DNA of 64,000 bases, from contig JBAIAC010000006.1 of assembly GCA_037349315.1 (NCBI GenBank), positions 12,497,501 to 12,561,500 of the forward strand. Reading direction: 5' to 3'. Positions 12,191 through 23,005 of the stretch are shown here, in pieces. The first letter of the stretch is position 1. Each line of letters starts with the position of its first letter. The notes beneath the pieces are model-generated. The model saw only the letters and a program-made list of their open reading frames with translations. It had not been told where the DNA came from and searched no databases. The translations under genes were made by a program, and so were the position numbers. The DNA comes from Chelydra serpentina. Taxonomy: Eukaryota; Chordata; Testudines; Chelydridae.

Positions 12191-13560
12191 TCAATTCCGA
12201 CCTGTACTTCATCAACTTCTGTCCTCTCCTCTTTACTACAATTATCCCTTTAATAAATCATCCCTTAAGGGATGTCTATCTAAATCGCATATTCCACTGT
12301 ACCGGTTGGCTTTTCCCCAGCCTTTACTCTAAGAACTCCTCTTCTATGATCTTTACAATTTTACAAGCCAGCAATATGGTTCCTTTTTGGTGTAGGTGGA
12401 GCCCATCCTTCCGGTACAGGAACCTCATTTCCAAAAAGTTTCCCCAATTCAAAATAAACTTAAATCTCTGCTATGAACACCACAGTCTCATCCACTTATT
12501 GAGACTCTGCAGTTCTACCTGTCTGTCTGGCCCTGCAAGCGGAACAGGGAACATTTCAGAGAATGCTACCATGGAGATCCTGGACTTCAATTTCTTACTT
12601 ACCAGCCTACATTTGGCCTCCAACACCTCTCATACCTTTCCCTATATCACTGGTACCTAGACGTACCATGACCACCAGCTCCTCCACAGCACTGCACATA
12701 AGTCTGTCTAAATGTCCTGAGAGATCTACAAACTTCACACCCGGCAGGCAATTCACCATGTAGTTCTCCTGGCCATCACAACCCCAACTATACATATTTC
12801 TAATAATCATATCCTCCATTACTATTACCTGTCTTCCTAATAACAGGGGATCCCCACCCCAGAGAGGTATCCTCAGCGCGAGAGGATAACATGACATCTT
12901 TTGGAAGGAGGGTCCCAACCATGGGATTGTTTCCCTCTACTCCCGCTTGATGCTCTCCTTCCCCGAAATATTCATCCTCCTCAACACAGAGGCTGTCAGA
13001 CAGGGAGAGGGGCTCAACACAGAGCAGGGGTGGAAATACTCCATTATATCCCAAAAAACCTCATCTATGTACTGGTCTCCCTTAGCTTTTCCAGTTCAGC
13101 CGCTCTGGTCTCAAGAGCCCGTACTCTGTCTCCGATGGCCATGAACTGCTTTCACTGAATGCACACATACACCACCTGCCCACAAGGCAGGTAATCATAC
13201 ATGCTACATTCACTGCAATAAAATGGATAGCCCTCACTCTGCTGCTGGACTTCTGCCTGCATTATTTTTTACTGTAGCTGGGGGCTTTTTGGTTGTTTGT
13301 TCTTTATCGGGAAGGAACTTGGAGAGGAGGCGGGAGGGTCGGCAGGTGGACAGGATTTATGGCCTAACTTTAGAGAATGTTTATTAGGTTTATCTATCTG
13401 GCTCTCATGCTCCCTCTCAAAACTTCCTTGCAAAACTCCTCTTTGCTAGCTCCTTTGGTCTCTTACAAACTGGCTTTTTAAACCCCTGTTCTCCATGAGT
13501 TAGCCCTCACCCCCCTTGTCAAGGAATCCGAAAGGAATTAGGAATCAAAGGATGGCAGGC
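12190..13560 (-). pseudogene. LINE ORF1 relic with SGNH-esterase-like domain (CR1/L2-type)
   Basis: On the - strand, frames at 12607-12918 and nearby encode a degraded SGNH-hydrolase-like ORF1. GRQVIVMEDMIIRNMYSW corresponds to the block I region, where intact copies have a GDS-type serine motif that reads MED here. It is followed by GQENYMVNCLPGVKFVDLSG and LVVMVRLGTSDIGKG (block III-like). A more distal piece near 12.4 kb reads as the F-x-x-x-LYRKDGLHLH region that carries the Asp-x-x-His motif. Further upstream (13.0-13.2 kb) is a likely coiled-coil segment. ORF1 proteins of CR1 and L2 lineages carry such esterase domains. The frame is broken many times. It lies upstream of, and on the same strand as, the CR1 ORF2 piece, but the 450-bp gap suggests they may be separate insertions. 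Confidence 0.65.
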
Positions 13561-13770
13561 TAGAGAGGAGGAAGCTCTCAGCTTTACCTAGCACACCGCT
13601 GGGCTCAGCATACAGCCCCGCAAACAGATCCACACTATAAACTTCAATTAATCAGGCACGCTGCAAGCAAGCAAGCGCACAAGACAGACAGACAACAAAC
13701 TCACCCCAAGGGTAACAGTCACTCCTCCTTCACCTGAAGAACTCCCTTACAAAACTCCTGTTTGCTAGCT
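13427..13770. repeat. Direct repeat, about 26 bp, 318 bp apart
   Basis: The sequence TTGCAAAACTCCTCTTTGCT at 13429 recurs as TTACAAAACTCCTGTTTGCT at 13747, both followed by AGCT. The repeats bracket GC-richer, CAAG/CAGA-containing DNA that may be the 5' region of the neighbouring LINE relic on the - strand. Confidence 0.55.
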
Positions 13771-14290
13771 AGATATGAGGAACATCGATTCTATAACAGT
13801 TATCTTCCTTCTTTCCACTTGATGAGATAAAGCATGACAACCCCATCATCTGTTCTCAATAATGCACATTGAATCTAGAATTCCTGTCTGAAAACCAGGA
13901 GAGCATAACAAACTGTTTTCAACTCTACAACATCAACTATGTACAGACACTGGACAAAATTCTGTCCTCAGATGAGGTTCTCAAACTTCAATGAGAGCAA
14001 TGCATGAGCATGCAAGAATAAAATGAAGCCCACTAGCTTTTTGTTCACAACGCCTCTCCTTCATCTCAGAAGAGATAAGCAGTCTCAAAGGTTCAATCTA
14101 TACCTGACAGGAATGCCTCTTTGCACATATTAATTTGTTTTCCTTAAAAAAGCATATCTAAAAATCTACAAATAAGCAAAGCTTTCCTTCTTAAATTTTG
14201 AACAGTTGTACTAAACAAAATAATTCTGCTTGACTTGACCAAACTTATACAGTAAACCGGTGATCCTGTTAGAAACCATATAATACTAGA

Positions 14291-14548
14291 GACTTGTCAA
14301 CACTTGAAACGCTACATCTGCACCCCTGTAGCGCTTCAGCGTAGACACTACCTACACTGAAGGGAGGGGTTGCTATCGGTAATCCACCTCCCCGAGAGAT
14401 GGTAGTTAGGGCAACAGAAGAATTCTTTAGCCAATTTAACTCCTGTTGTAGGCAGCGCTAGATTGACAGAACTACGCCACTCAGGAGAGTGGATTTTTCA
14501 CATCCCTAATTGACAGTCGACCTATCATTTTAGTGTAGACCAAGTCTG
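14291..14548. mobile_element. MITE with GACTTGTCAACACTT / CCAGACTTGGTCTACAC ends
   Basis: The left end reads GACTTGTCAACACTT and the right end, on the - strand, reads CCAGACTTGGTCTACACTAA. Together they form imperfect terminal inverted repeats. The interior contains AGCGCTTCAGCGTAGACAC and a mirrored GGCAGCGCTAGATTG. Copies related in their ends lie at 20.4, 22.55 and 27.04 kb. Confidence 0.55.
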
Positions 14549-15939
14549 GATCGCCAACGTTTTACTCAAAATGCAACATCTATAACCTTCCTCACATATT
14601 CCTTTTTGGTAGCTACAATTTGTCCAAACATAAATGTAATGAGAGCTCTTTAAAAACCACTTTTGGCATAAATTTTGGAAATATTTTGGGTTCAGCCACT
14701 GAAAGACAGACGGATGATTAATTTGATTGATTTACCGGAGACACAGACCTCCAGCTGAAAAATCATGCTATGGATGAAGGATTCAGTAGTGTGAGGAATT
14801 GATAAAGTTGCAGGCATTTCTTACTTTAAATTCAATTGGAAACTCTATAGTGAGAGGTCTTTCTTTCCCTGGAGGTACTCGTGCTCAGAGGAGGCAGAAA
14901 CTAATCTCAGACTCTCATCTCTCTTCACAAATGCACTATGCTTTTTGCAGAAAAACCTGCCATACCAAGCTGCCATGCTTCCCATTGATGATTTTAACAA
15001 ACTAAAGTAAAGGCTAAACATTTGGTAAAGAACCCAAGTCACACAATTGAAGGCTGCAAAATTCCTGTAATTTGCTGCTTCTAACAGAGGTCTAAAGCCT
15101 CAGTTTTGGATTGGCAAATATAAAAATAAAATTGATGAAAAAAATCCTTGTAATGGTAGTGCAGGAGGGTTATGGCATAGAAAAAGTAAATCAACTAACC
15201 AACTTCTCTGAATTAAAAATACTCAGTATTTGCGTAACAGATTCTGTCAAAGTTTTTCAAAACTTTGATTATCCTAGTTTCCTTATAAGTCTATCTTAAT
15301 TACTTTATGGATGAACATACACAACCGCAGAGCCATTTTTTCCACTCAGATAACTACAGGTAGTCTCCAGTTAAGTAAGTGATGGCTGTGAATGCCAGTC
15401 TCAGGGTAGAAATCGGCCCCAAATCTTCTGGCACTCATACCTATGACTCTGGCAGATAAAGATTGATCAAATCTAGGCTCGCGTAACTGGCATGTTATTT
15501 TACCTTTCTGACTACTAAAAGTGCACTCTTTCTGCCTAGATCTACATAGGAGGGCTTTAGCTCAAAGCACAGTCTAGTACTCAGACCAAATACCACCACT
15601 GGATTGTAGGGCACCACCAAACTTTATCTTTGTATAGTATGAGAATAAACATCATTTCATAGCATCCTAGCATGAAACATATTATGGGGGGATTTAGGCA
15701 AGGTTCACTTTTATTTAATATTTTACATAATATAGACATTCTGGTAGACTTTTAAAAATTATGTTTTACTCTGTTATTTGCAGTATGATTCTGGAAACCT
15801 GAACATACAACTTCTTCTACCACCAATTTACAGATACTCCATTTAGGAAGCACTAACATTTTGTTTTGATTTAAGCCCAAGCTAACAACTAGGTTTTGTT
15901 TGCTTCTCTGGACATATTTTATTTCAACTTTTTTTTTCT

Positions 15940-16350
15940 GATGAGGTGACTAGAATGAACACAATATTCAAGTGGGAGAATCTCACAGAATTATATGATG
16001 GCATAATATTTTTATGTTAATTTCTATGCCATTCTTCATGCATCCTAACATTTGTTTTTGACTGTCATTTTTCACTGCACAGGTGTTTTTACTTAAGTGT
16101 CCAAAACTACACCTTGATCTTTTTGCTGGTGCTTTAAATTAATTTAGAGTCCAGCAATGAGAATACATACTTCGTTATTTTTAGTAATTTGTTACCTTCA
16201 TTTGTCAACAATGAATTTCATCAGCCATCAGGCTCCCCATTCATTTAACTCTGTTACATCCCTCTAGAATTCCTCAGAATTCTCTACTTTTGACTAAATT
16301 AATTTTGTGTTATCTGAAAATTCTGCGACCTCATTGTTCACCCTTACACC
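15940..16350 (-). mobile_element. Old CR1 fragment
   Basis: The + strand text follows the antisense of CR1 ORF2 3' sequence in diverged form: a GAGGTGACTAGAATGAACACA block, then CATTTGTCAACAATGAATTTC, then TTTGTGTTATCTGAAAATTCTG and CCTCATTGTTCACCC. The many small indels mark it as older than the 10.2-kb copy. Confidence 0.6.
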
Positions 16351-16399
16351 TTTAGCTTTCCATGGTTCTAAGCTTTAAAAATAAAATAGTCAATTTCTT

Positions 16400-16640
16400 T
16401 CTTTTGGTCCTCAACTCCTTTCCAAACACAGCTGCTAAGATCAACTTCCTGGCTCACACACTGACCACACCACTCCTCTTTGTGTACCTCCCGTGGTTCC
16501 CATTTATCCATCACATGAATCATAAGCTTGTCTTTGCCTCTAAGCCCCCTCATAATTTAGCCCCAACCTGACTATCCACTCCCACCTTTGCTTTGCAAAT
16601 AATGTCAATCTCATTTGCCCACAAAATGCCCACAAAATTC
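16400..16640 (+). pseudogene. LINE ORF2 C-terminal relic (Rex1/L2-like)
   Basis: The + strand frame contains NTAAKINFLAH, then a Trp-containing segment, then HKLVFASKPPHNLAPT followed by a stop and LSTPTFALQ. This resembles the conserved LINE C-terminal block of the form AAK-I--A---D-VTPLL--LHWLP--YR--YK-L---KALHNLAP-YLS. It is degraded and lacks any catalytic motif. Confidence 0.5.
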
Positions 16641-16689
16641 CACAACCATTACTTTAATACAAATAGGTAAGATCTCATGGGAATAAAAT

Positions 16690-18205
16690 CTAATGGAAAA
16701 AGAAATTCAGGAGAGCTGGCTGTTTCTCAAAGAGACAATATTAAAAGCGCAACAGCAAACTATCCCTATGCAAAAGAAAAATAGAAAGAATAGTAAGAGG
16801 CCCATATTGCTCAATCACGAGCTCTTTAATTACCTAAAAATCAAAAAGGAATCCTACAAAAAGTGGAAACATGGACAAATTGCCAAGGATGAGTACAAAT
16901 TAAAAGCACAAACATACAGGGACAAAATCAGAAAGGCAAAGGCACAAAATTAGTCATACCTAGCAAGGGACATAAGAGGCAACAAGAGATTCTATAAAAC
17001 CATTAAGAGAAAGAGAAAGATGAACGAAAGTGTAGGTCCTCTGCTTTGTGGAGGAGGATAGCTAAGAATAGAATAGAAAGTTCTATTAGAATAGAAAGAA
17101 TAGAAAGTTAAGGTGTTTAATGCCCATTTTGCTTCAGTCTCTGGTTAATTAATATTAACAACAAGGAGGAAGCAATGCAAGTCAAATTAAGGTAAAAATG
17201 GGTTAAAGAATTGTGGACAGTGCAAAATATGCTAATTAAAATCAAAACTGCAATGAAAGCCTAATATTGTGGGAACCACAATTTCCGCAATATCGCAAAT
17301 TACGTAGGGCCTTACCTATTTAATATTTTCATTAATGACATGGAAATGGAATGGAGAGTGAGCTCATAAAATTTGTGAATGATGCCAAGATGGAAGGGTT
17401 TGCAAGTGCTTTGGTCGACAGGATTAGAATTCAAAATAACCTTGACAAAATTGTAGAACTGGTCTGAGATCAACAACATGAAATTCAATAAAGACAAGTA
17501 CAAAGTTCTACACTTAGGAAGGAAAAAAAATCAAATACATAACTATACAAAGTGGAGAATAACTGGCTAGGCAATAATACTGCTGAAAAGGAGGTGGGGG
17601 TTACAGTGGATCACAATCTGAAGGAGTCTCCGTGGGGTATATTAACAGAGGTGTTGTAGGGGAGGTAATTATCCCTCTACTCAGCATTGCAAGGCCTAAG
17701 TTGGAGTATTCTGTACAGTTCTGGGCACTACAGTGGACAAATTCGAGATAGTTGAAACGAGAGCAAAAAAAGTTATAAATAGTTTAGAAAACTTGATCTA
17801 AGATGAAAGGTTTAAAAAACCTGGACACGTTTAATTTTGAGAAAAGACTGAGGGGGAACCTATAAAAGACTTCAAATACGCTTAGGGCGCATATAAAGAG
17901 CATTGTGATCAATTGCTCTTCATGTCCACCAAAGGGAATAAGAAGTCCCTTGATTGGCAGCAAAGGAGATTTCCGTTAGTTAGAAAGTTTTTCCTGATAT
18001 CTATCAGAATAGCTAAGTTCTAGAACAGGCTTCCAAGGGAGGTTGTGGAATCCCCATCATTTGAGGTTATTTATAACCGCTTAGACAAACCCCTCTTAGA
18101 GATGGTCTAGGAGGTATACTTGGTGCTGCCTCAATGCCGGGGGCTGGACTAGATCTCTCAAGGTCCCCTCTGGGCCTACATTTTTATGATTTCATAATAA
18201 TTAAG
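16690..18205 (+). mobile_element. CR1 LINE copy with internal deletion
   Basis: The 5' part (16693-16953) keeps an open frame typical of the linker between endonuclease and reverse transcriptase (lysine-rich, with KIKKESYKKWKHGQ). The text then jumps to the end of the RT region near 17.3 kb (an antisense-like remnant around the position of the RT thumb) and continues with the C-terminal region, including KKFFLI-like coding at about 17.98 kb, the CCAAGGGAGGTTGTGGAATC block, and the CTGGACTAGAT 3' block at 18.15 kb. The RT core with the FADD motif is missing. It is more diverged than the 10.2-kb copy. Confidence 0.8.
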
Positions 18206-18890
18206 AAGAGTAATTAAAAAGTTACATTTAGTCATATTTTATTGGTAGTTAATATATCCCCTTTTAGGGATCCCACCATAACACATGAAGCCTGTGAGCC
18301 ACCAGGTCTTTGCAGCAGCATATCCGAACACATAATATTTGTTCTGTTTCGACATCTGTCTCAGTGTATGACAATGGGAGCAAACATCCTTTTGTTCACT
18401 TTTAAACATTTAGCGTGAGACTTTCAAGAGCTTTCTGAGTTGGGCTAACAGCTTCCACTCAAGTCAGGAAGAGTTTTACTATCAACTTCATAGCAGCAGC
18501 ATAAAGCAAACACTTATCCACCTTTTTCTCAAATATTTTCACCCAACCATTGATTAACTTCTTGTTTATTACCTCCCTTTTTCATTTTCCTGTTGAAAGT
18601 TTTAAGGTGTTGTTTTGATTACAAATATTTTGCTGCCTTTGAGAACATTTTAATTGTATTTTTAAGTACCCCAAGCATGCAAAATCGCTTGGGAAGGGAG
18701 GGAGCTAGAAGATTACTTGAAAATAACATTATTCTGTATGGAAACTCATCACGATTTTTAGCATTACTGCTGTTTTTTTTATGAAATACAAAATGTAAAT
18801 TGGTCTAGCAAAATATAGTTCCCCCACAAAGTCATCAATTTAAGTTTCAGTACTTTGGACACACAGATTTCTGACTAGTTACCAAGTATC
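18206..18890. other. Intronic sequence, nothing recognised
   Basis: AT-rich sequence with no repeat, splice-bounded exon or RNA gene that I can support. The 63-codon open frame at 18593-18784 has no recognisable motif. Confidence 0.4.
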
Positions 18891-18898
18891 TCATAACC

Positions 18899-19238
18899 CA
18901 GGGGTTCTCAACCTTTTTCTTTCTGAGGCACCCCCAACATGTTATAAAAATTCTGTGGCCCATCTGTGCCACAACTGTTTTTCTGCACATCCAGTAGATT
19001 AAAAGACAAAGCTGGTGTTAGGGGGTAATATGCAGGGCAACTGCCCGGGGCCCCAAGCCACAGGGAGCCCCACAAAACTAAGTTGCTTGGGCTTCAGCCC
19101 CGCATGGCAGGGCTTGGGCTTTCTGCCCTGGTCCCCAGCGAGTCTAACACCAGCCTTGCTTTCTGGTTTATTTTGGAGGACCCCCTAAAACCTGCTTGTG
19201 GTCCCCCAGGGAGCCCGGACCGCTGGTTGAGAAACTCG
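18899..19238. mobile_element. Non-autonomous hAT-like element, 340 bp, with perfect 8-bp TSD
   Basis: Terminal inverted repeats: CAGGGGTTCTCAACC at the left and CGAGTTTCTCAACCAGCGG at the right (read on the - strand). The flanks are identical 8-mers, TCATAACC, at 18891-18898 and 19239-19246. The interior has the phrase GGGGCCCCAAGCCACAGGG and a GCTTCAGCCCCGCA block, and no transposase. The same family recurs at 63504. Confidence 0.93.
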
Positions 19239-20069
19239 TCATAACCAACTAAATAATGCGCAGAACAGAAAAAGCACATGGCTAACTGGCTTCCCCATTT
19301 TCTTTGTACACTTCATGATAGCAACAAAACAGTCCACACAATTTCTGTGGGATTATCACACTTCTTGGGTTTGGCCTGCTGCCTTACCACACCCCTTGAG
19401 GCATGCTATCATCACTCAGAAATCCAGAATCTAGCATGTCTTATTTCTTAAGGGTATCATGTAGGGATGGTATATGAACAACCAAGAAAGGTGTTCAACA
19501 TTGCCTAAAATGATTATGCAAATGTAATTCCTTACACACATAGTTTATTAAATGATAGTTTATTTATACTGACAAGTTACTAATTGACTAATCACGTTTC
19601 AAACAGTCACATTGTGTGTTATTCAAAATTAAGTCCATCAGAGCAATGTAGTTGGTTGTGACACTGTTTGGCTCAGCAAATAAGCCTGTATATTGAAGAG
19701 CTAGGTGAATTCTATTAAACCTTGAGCACTATTGTCAATCCCATTGTTCCAAAAACATGAGTTAGACCCCCAAAATAAAAAAATGTGAGGGGTTATTTTT
19801 ATTCGCCTTCTAGTTTTCAAGCTTTTGGAGCACATTCTGGTCATCTATTCAAGCTTCAGAAGTTACTTCTTTTTTTTTAATGAAAGAAGAGATTCTCATG
19901 TATTCACATGACTCCAGGAGCTGGGGTTTTAAGAAAACTACCAAATATCTCAGGAGTTCCCAAAACTACTTATGACATCATCCTCACTACTAATGCAGCA
20001 ACAACAAACAAGATGAAAAGTCGTCATAAGAGAGAGGTTACCAATTTACAAACATGAGGTCTGAGCAAA

Positions 20070-20130
20070 GCCCACTGAAGTCAATGGGAATCTTTCCATT
20101 GGCTTCAATGGGCTTTGGGATCTGGCCCAT
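20070..20130. repeat. Short foldback repeat with CACTGAAGTCAATGGG core
   Basis: AAAGCCCACTGAAGTCAATGG is followed by its near inverse, CCATTGGCTTCAATGGGCTTT, giving a hairpin of about 20-bp arms. It ends in GGGATCTGGCCC. Confidence 0.6.
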
Positions 20131-20409
20131 GGTAAAGAATAAACTTAAAACAGTAAAGGAAGGGGAAGGGAGATAGGTGTAGTTTCCAAAAATGTCTTCT
20201 GTGGGGAGAAAGCATAAAAGGAGAAAACTCATAGCAGGTAGAAGAACATAGGAGTTTAGCTGAATATTTCAAAAGGAAGGCATTCTCTAAATACCTCATC
20301 AACAGAATTTGTTTCTAATTTCCATTTGGTTCAAATTATAACCCTTCAAGTAAACTCAGTTCTACAAAAATCTTCTGAAGTACCTCACAACACACCTTTA
20401 ATGTTGCTA

Positions 20410-20687
20410 CAGGACATCCTGGTTTACACTGGGAATTTACATTGGTATAGCTACATCGCTCAAGGATGTGAAAAATCCACATCCCTGAGAGAGGTAACTA
20501 TACCGACTTTACCCCATCATAGACAGCACTACATCAACAGAAAAATTCTTCTATGGACCTAACTACCCTCTCCAGGGGAGATGGATTACCTATGCCGATG
20601 GGAGACCTGCTCCTGTTGGCATAGGTAGTGTCTACACTTAAACAATGCAGCTGCCCGGTGTAGCATTTTAAGTGTAGACATACCCTG
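20410..20687. mobile_element. MITE with CAGGGTATGTCTACAC-type ends
   Basis: The right end, read on the - strand, is CAGGGTATGTCTACACTTAA. The left end, CAGGACATCCTGGTTTACAC, is a weaker partner. Inner inverted matches include TTGGTATAGCTACATCGCTC and the GGCATAGGTAGTGTCTACAC block. It is about 280 bp and non-coding. Confidence 0.6.
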
Positions 20688-21055
20688 AATCTAAGTAAAT
20701 TGCCCAAAACATCGTTTTCTCCTGGAATGCATATCTAATAAATACTTTGCATGTATACAGTTCTTTTCATTCACGGGTCACAAAGTGTTTCAGTAATTTA
20801 TTAGTGTAAGTTCTAGAGCTGAAGTTGCTGACCAATATATAAAGCATATTTGAATATATTTAGTAAATGATAATGAAAACCACTGCACATTTATAAGAGT
20901 TCAACAGGAAAAAAATGCATTCTCTTGGACTTGAGAATGCATTAAATGCACAGAACCTGGGAACAGGTAGTTTTTTATTCACTGCAAAATCTGGGCCTTT
21001 CACCTATAAAACACTACACACACTTGTACTGCTATCTAAATAAAATCCATGACTC

Positions 21056-21076
21056 TCCCCCCCCCCCCCTCCTCCA
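21056..21076. repeat. Poly-C tract
   Basis: A run of about 14 C residues is flanked by further pyrimidines. It lies 0.9 kb from the CpG island. Confidence 0.8.
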
Positions 21077-21359
21077 AAATGTGGGAGAGAGAAACCACCC
21101 AACTCTCAGAACTACAAAGATACATCACAAAACAACACTGAACAGTACCTGGCACACTTTTGGTGTAACTGGACGTCAGCAACTTGTTCTATATAAATTA
21201 TAAAAACATTTTCAAAGTTGTTTACAAACATGAATATAAATAAATAGGGCATAGTGAAACATTTAGTAAGCTATAGTGTAAACCCCAGGGAAATTGATAA
21301 GAGGATGGAAACAGGATGCAGATCACCAGGCTGAGGAGTTACTTGTACCCATACTCCCC

Positions 21360-21492
21360 AAAGTGGTCACCTGTTCTGGGTGCCTCAGTTATTAGGGTGC
21401 TTTGAACCTGAATTTCAGACTTGTTGAGCATCTACAGCTGCCACCGAGGTCAAGTGGAGTTGTGGGTGTTCAGCACCTCTGAAATTCAGGCC
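21360..21492. repeat. Foldback-type short repeat
   Basis: GGTGCTTTGAACCTGAATTTCAGA on the left is mirrored by TTCAGCACCTCTGAAATTCAGGCCC on the right. It resembles the other palindromic short repeats in the window. Confidence 0.45.
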
Positions 21493-21899
21493 CGGGGTGT
21501 CAGATTAGGCACCCCAAACACCCAGGCACCTGCACCAAGAGGCCAATTCTGGGGGCGGGGGGAGAGGAAATGATCTTGGTTTTAGCGTCTGGTACCAGGG
21601 AACAGATAACGTCACAAGGAAAGGAGCTGCAGAGGCTTTCCCCAGGCCTGGGCTGCAACTGGCACAGCGCTGGGAGGCGTATGACCATGATAACAGAGGC
21701 CAAGGTACATTAGCAGACATTCCTGCAACAGGGTGCAAGCCTCGGAAACACACATAACCCTCCCCTTCTCTCCCCCCTTCCCCCCCAAAAAGATGACTAG
21801 GCAGCCAGGCAATACATCCCTTGGGTCAGTACCTCCACGGCCCCATGAACGCCCTGCTAAGTTAGCCAGGCAATAGCAACACGCTGCTCGCTCGCCCTT

Positions 21900-22450
21900 G
21901 CTGGTGACTCACTCAAAGGCTCAGACACCCGGGGCTGGATGCAGAGGTGTGCAAGGAAGCAAGGCGCAGCCTGGCCTGCTGGGGGCCACTTAACCCCAGT
22001 GGGCTGGTGTCCAGAGACAGGGGGGCGGTTGGACAGGGGGAGAGGGGAGCTGCGCCGTCCTCGTCCCCCTACCACCACACACGGAGGGAGGCACCGAGGC
22101 CTCTCAGCAGCCGCCCGGCTCTAGGGGACTAACCGAGCAGGGGGAAAATGGCGCCGCCCGCCGGGGGCGGGGCCGGTTCCGCCACACTTTGGCTGCGGCG
22201 CACCCGCGCCTCCATCTTCTGTGTGGCGTCTCGCGCCCCTTCTCCCTGGGCGGCCGGCGGCGGTTGGAGCCCCGCGTGAGGGGGAGGGGGCGGAGCGGCG
22301 GGCGGGCAGCCCGCGCCGTGCCCAGCCCTGGCTCGGCCGCCGCTGCTGCTGCTGCTGCTGGTGGTTCCCTCAGAAAGGGGTTTTCCCCTGCGCGGCGGCG
22401 TGGGTGCCACATGGCTCCATCTCAAAGTGATGCTTCATCTCTGAGGGCTT
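21900..22450 (-). promoter_or_regulatory. SUPT3H: CpG-island promoter, probably of SUPT3H (first untranslated exon inside)
   Basis: This is the only strong CpG-rich block left of 43 kb. It contains GGGGGCGGGGCC (SP1-type) at about 22162, AAAATGGCGCC at 22145 and, on the - strand, AAGATGGAGGC at about 22208-22218. Both of the latter resemble YY1 start-site motifs typical of housekeeping genes. No TATA box is seen. Candidate donors on the - strand are CG|GTTAGT (GT at 22133-22132) and a stronger GA|GTGAGT (GT at 21912-21911). Either would end an untranslated first exon that splices to the ATG exon at 4833. Assignment to SUPT3H is inferred from strand, position and known gene order. A (CTG)6 run sits at 22343-22360. 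The long open frames here are CpG-island artefacts. Confidence 0.7.
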
Positions 22451-22553
22451 GATGCAAGATTCTGTCTTCTGGGCAAGTTTAAATGCCCCCCAAAGTGGGT
22501 CTTCTGATGAGTCTCGCAGGAAAACTGCTCCACAGCTTAACAGCTGTCCCCGT

Positions 22554-23005
22554 CAGGTCTGGTTTATACATGGATTTTGTACCAGTATAACTATTTTGGT
22601 TGGAGGTGTGATACACCAGTGAAATATAAAATCCCTAGTTTGGATACTGTTATTCTGGCATAAAGATGACATACCGATACACCTTATTACCCTTCCGGGA
22701 TGGGAATAAGCTATAAAATCATAGAGTGTCAGGGTTGGAAGGGACCTTAGGAGGTCATCTAGTCCAACCCCCTGCTCAAAGCAGGATCAAGCCCCAATTT
22801 TTGCCCCAGATCCCTAAATGGCCCCCTCAAGGATTGAACTCACAACCCTGGGTTTAGCAGGCCAATGCACAAACCACTGAGCCATCCCTCCCCCCATAGT
22901 GGTATAAGCCCACTTATACTGCTATAAACACAGCCATACTACGAAACTGTACTATTTTATACTAGTACAGTTGAAGCGGTACAACTTCTGTGTAGCCACG
23001 GCCTA
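22554..23005. mobile_element. MITE interrupted by a SINE
   Basis: The left end, CAGGTCTGGTTTATACATGG, and the right end, read on the - strand as TAGGCCGTGGCTACACAGAAG, are imperfect inverted repeats of the family seen at 20.4 kb. Inner parts are rich in GGTATAA-type motifs. The SINE at 22719-22895 splits it. No TSD could be recognised for the outer element. Confidence 0.55.
22719..22895 (-). mobile_element. tRNA-derived SINE with CR1-like 3' tail (tortoise Pol III/SINE, Cry type)
   Basis: On the - strand it begins with a G-rich run and GGATGGCTCAGTGG (Pol III A box, complement of 22874-22884). It continues through ATTGGCCTGCTAAACCCAGG, and GAGTTCAATCC is the B box (complement of 22831-22841). 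The rest is a CR1-like tail, AGGGGGTTGGACTAGATGAC, ending TCCAACCCTGACACTCTATGA. A tRNA head joined to a CR1 tail defines the SINE family reported from cryptodiran turtles, which depends on CR1 for retrotransposition. This copy is nearly full length and little diverged. It lies about 270 bp from the edge of the CpG island. Confidence 0.9.

Larger units (their letters stand above)
4834..22133 (-). other. SUPT3H: SUPT3H 5' intron between the CpG-island promoter and the ATG exon (extent inferred)
   Basis: This is the inferred intron joining the untranslated first exon near 22 kb to the coding exon at 4.8 kb. It also lies within RUNX2 intron 1 on the other strand. Additional untranslated exons could be hidden in it. 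It holds several LINE relics and many DNA-transposon relics, listed separately. Between them (about 5.7-6.8, 8.2-10.2, 14.6-15.9 and 19.25-20.4 kb) I see AT-rich unique sequence with no recognisable gene. Confidence 0.5.

Noticed and set aside
12346..13158. Plus-strand frames around 12.3-13.2 kb as host genes
   Set aside because: They are shadows of a - strand LINE ORF1 relic.
22104..22452. Open frames of 60-102 codons on both strands in the CpG island near 22.2 kb
   Set aside because: Open frames are expected in GC-rich DNA lacking stop codons. The products are low-complexity Arg/Pro/Ala with no motif, and both strands are equally open.
22831..22884. A functional tRNA gene at 22.83-22.88 kb
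   Set aside because: A and B boxes are present, but the molecule lacks a full cloverleaf end and is joined to a CR1-like tail, so it is a SINE.
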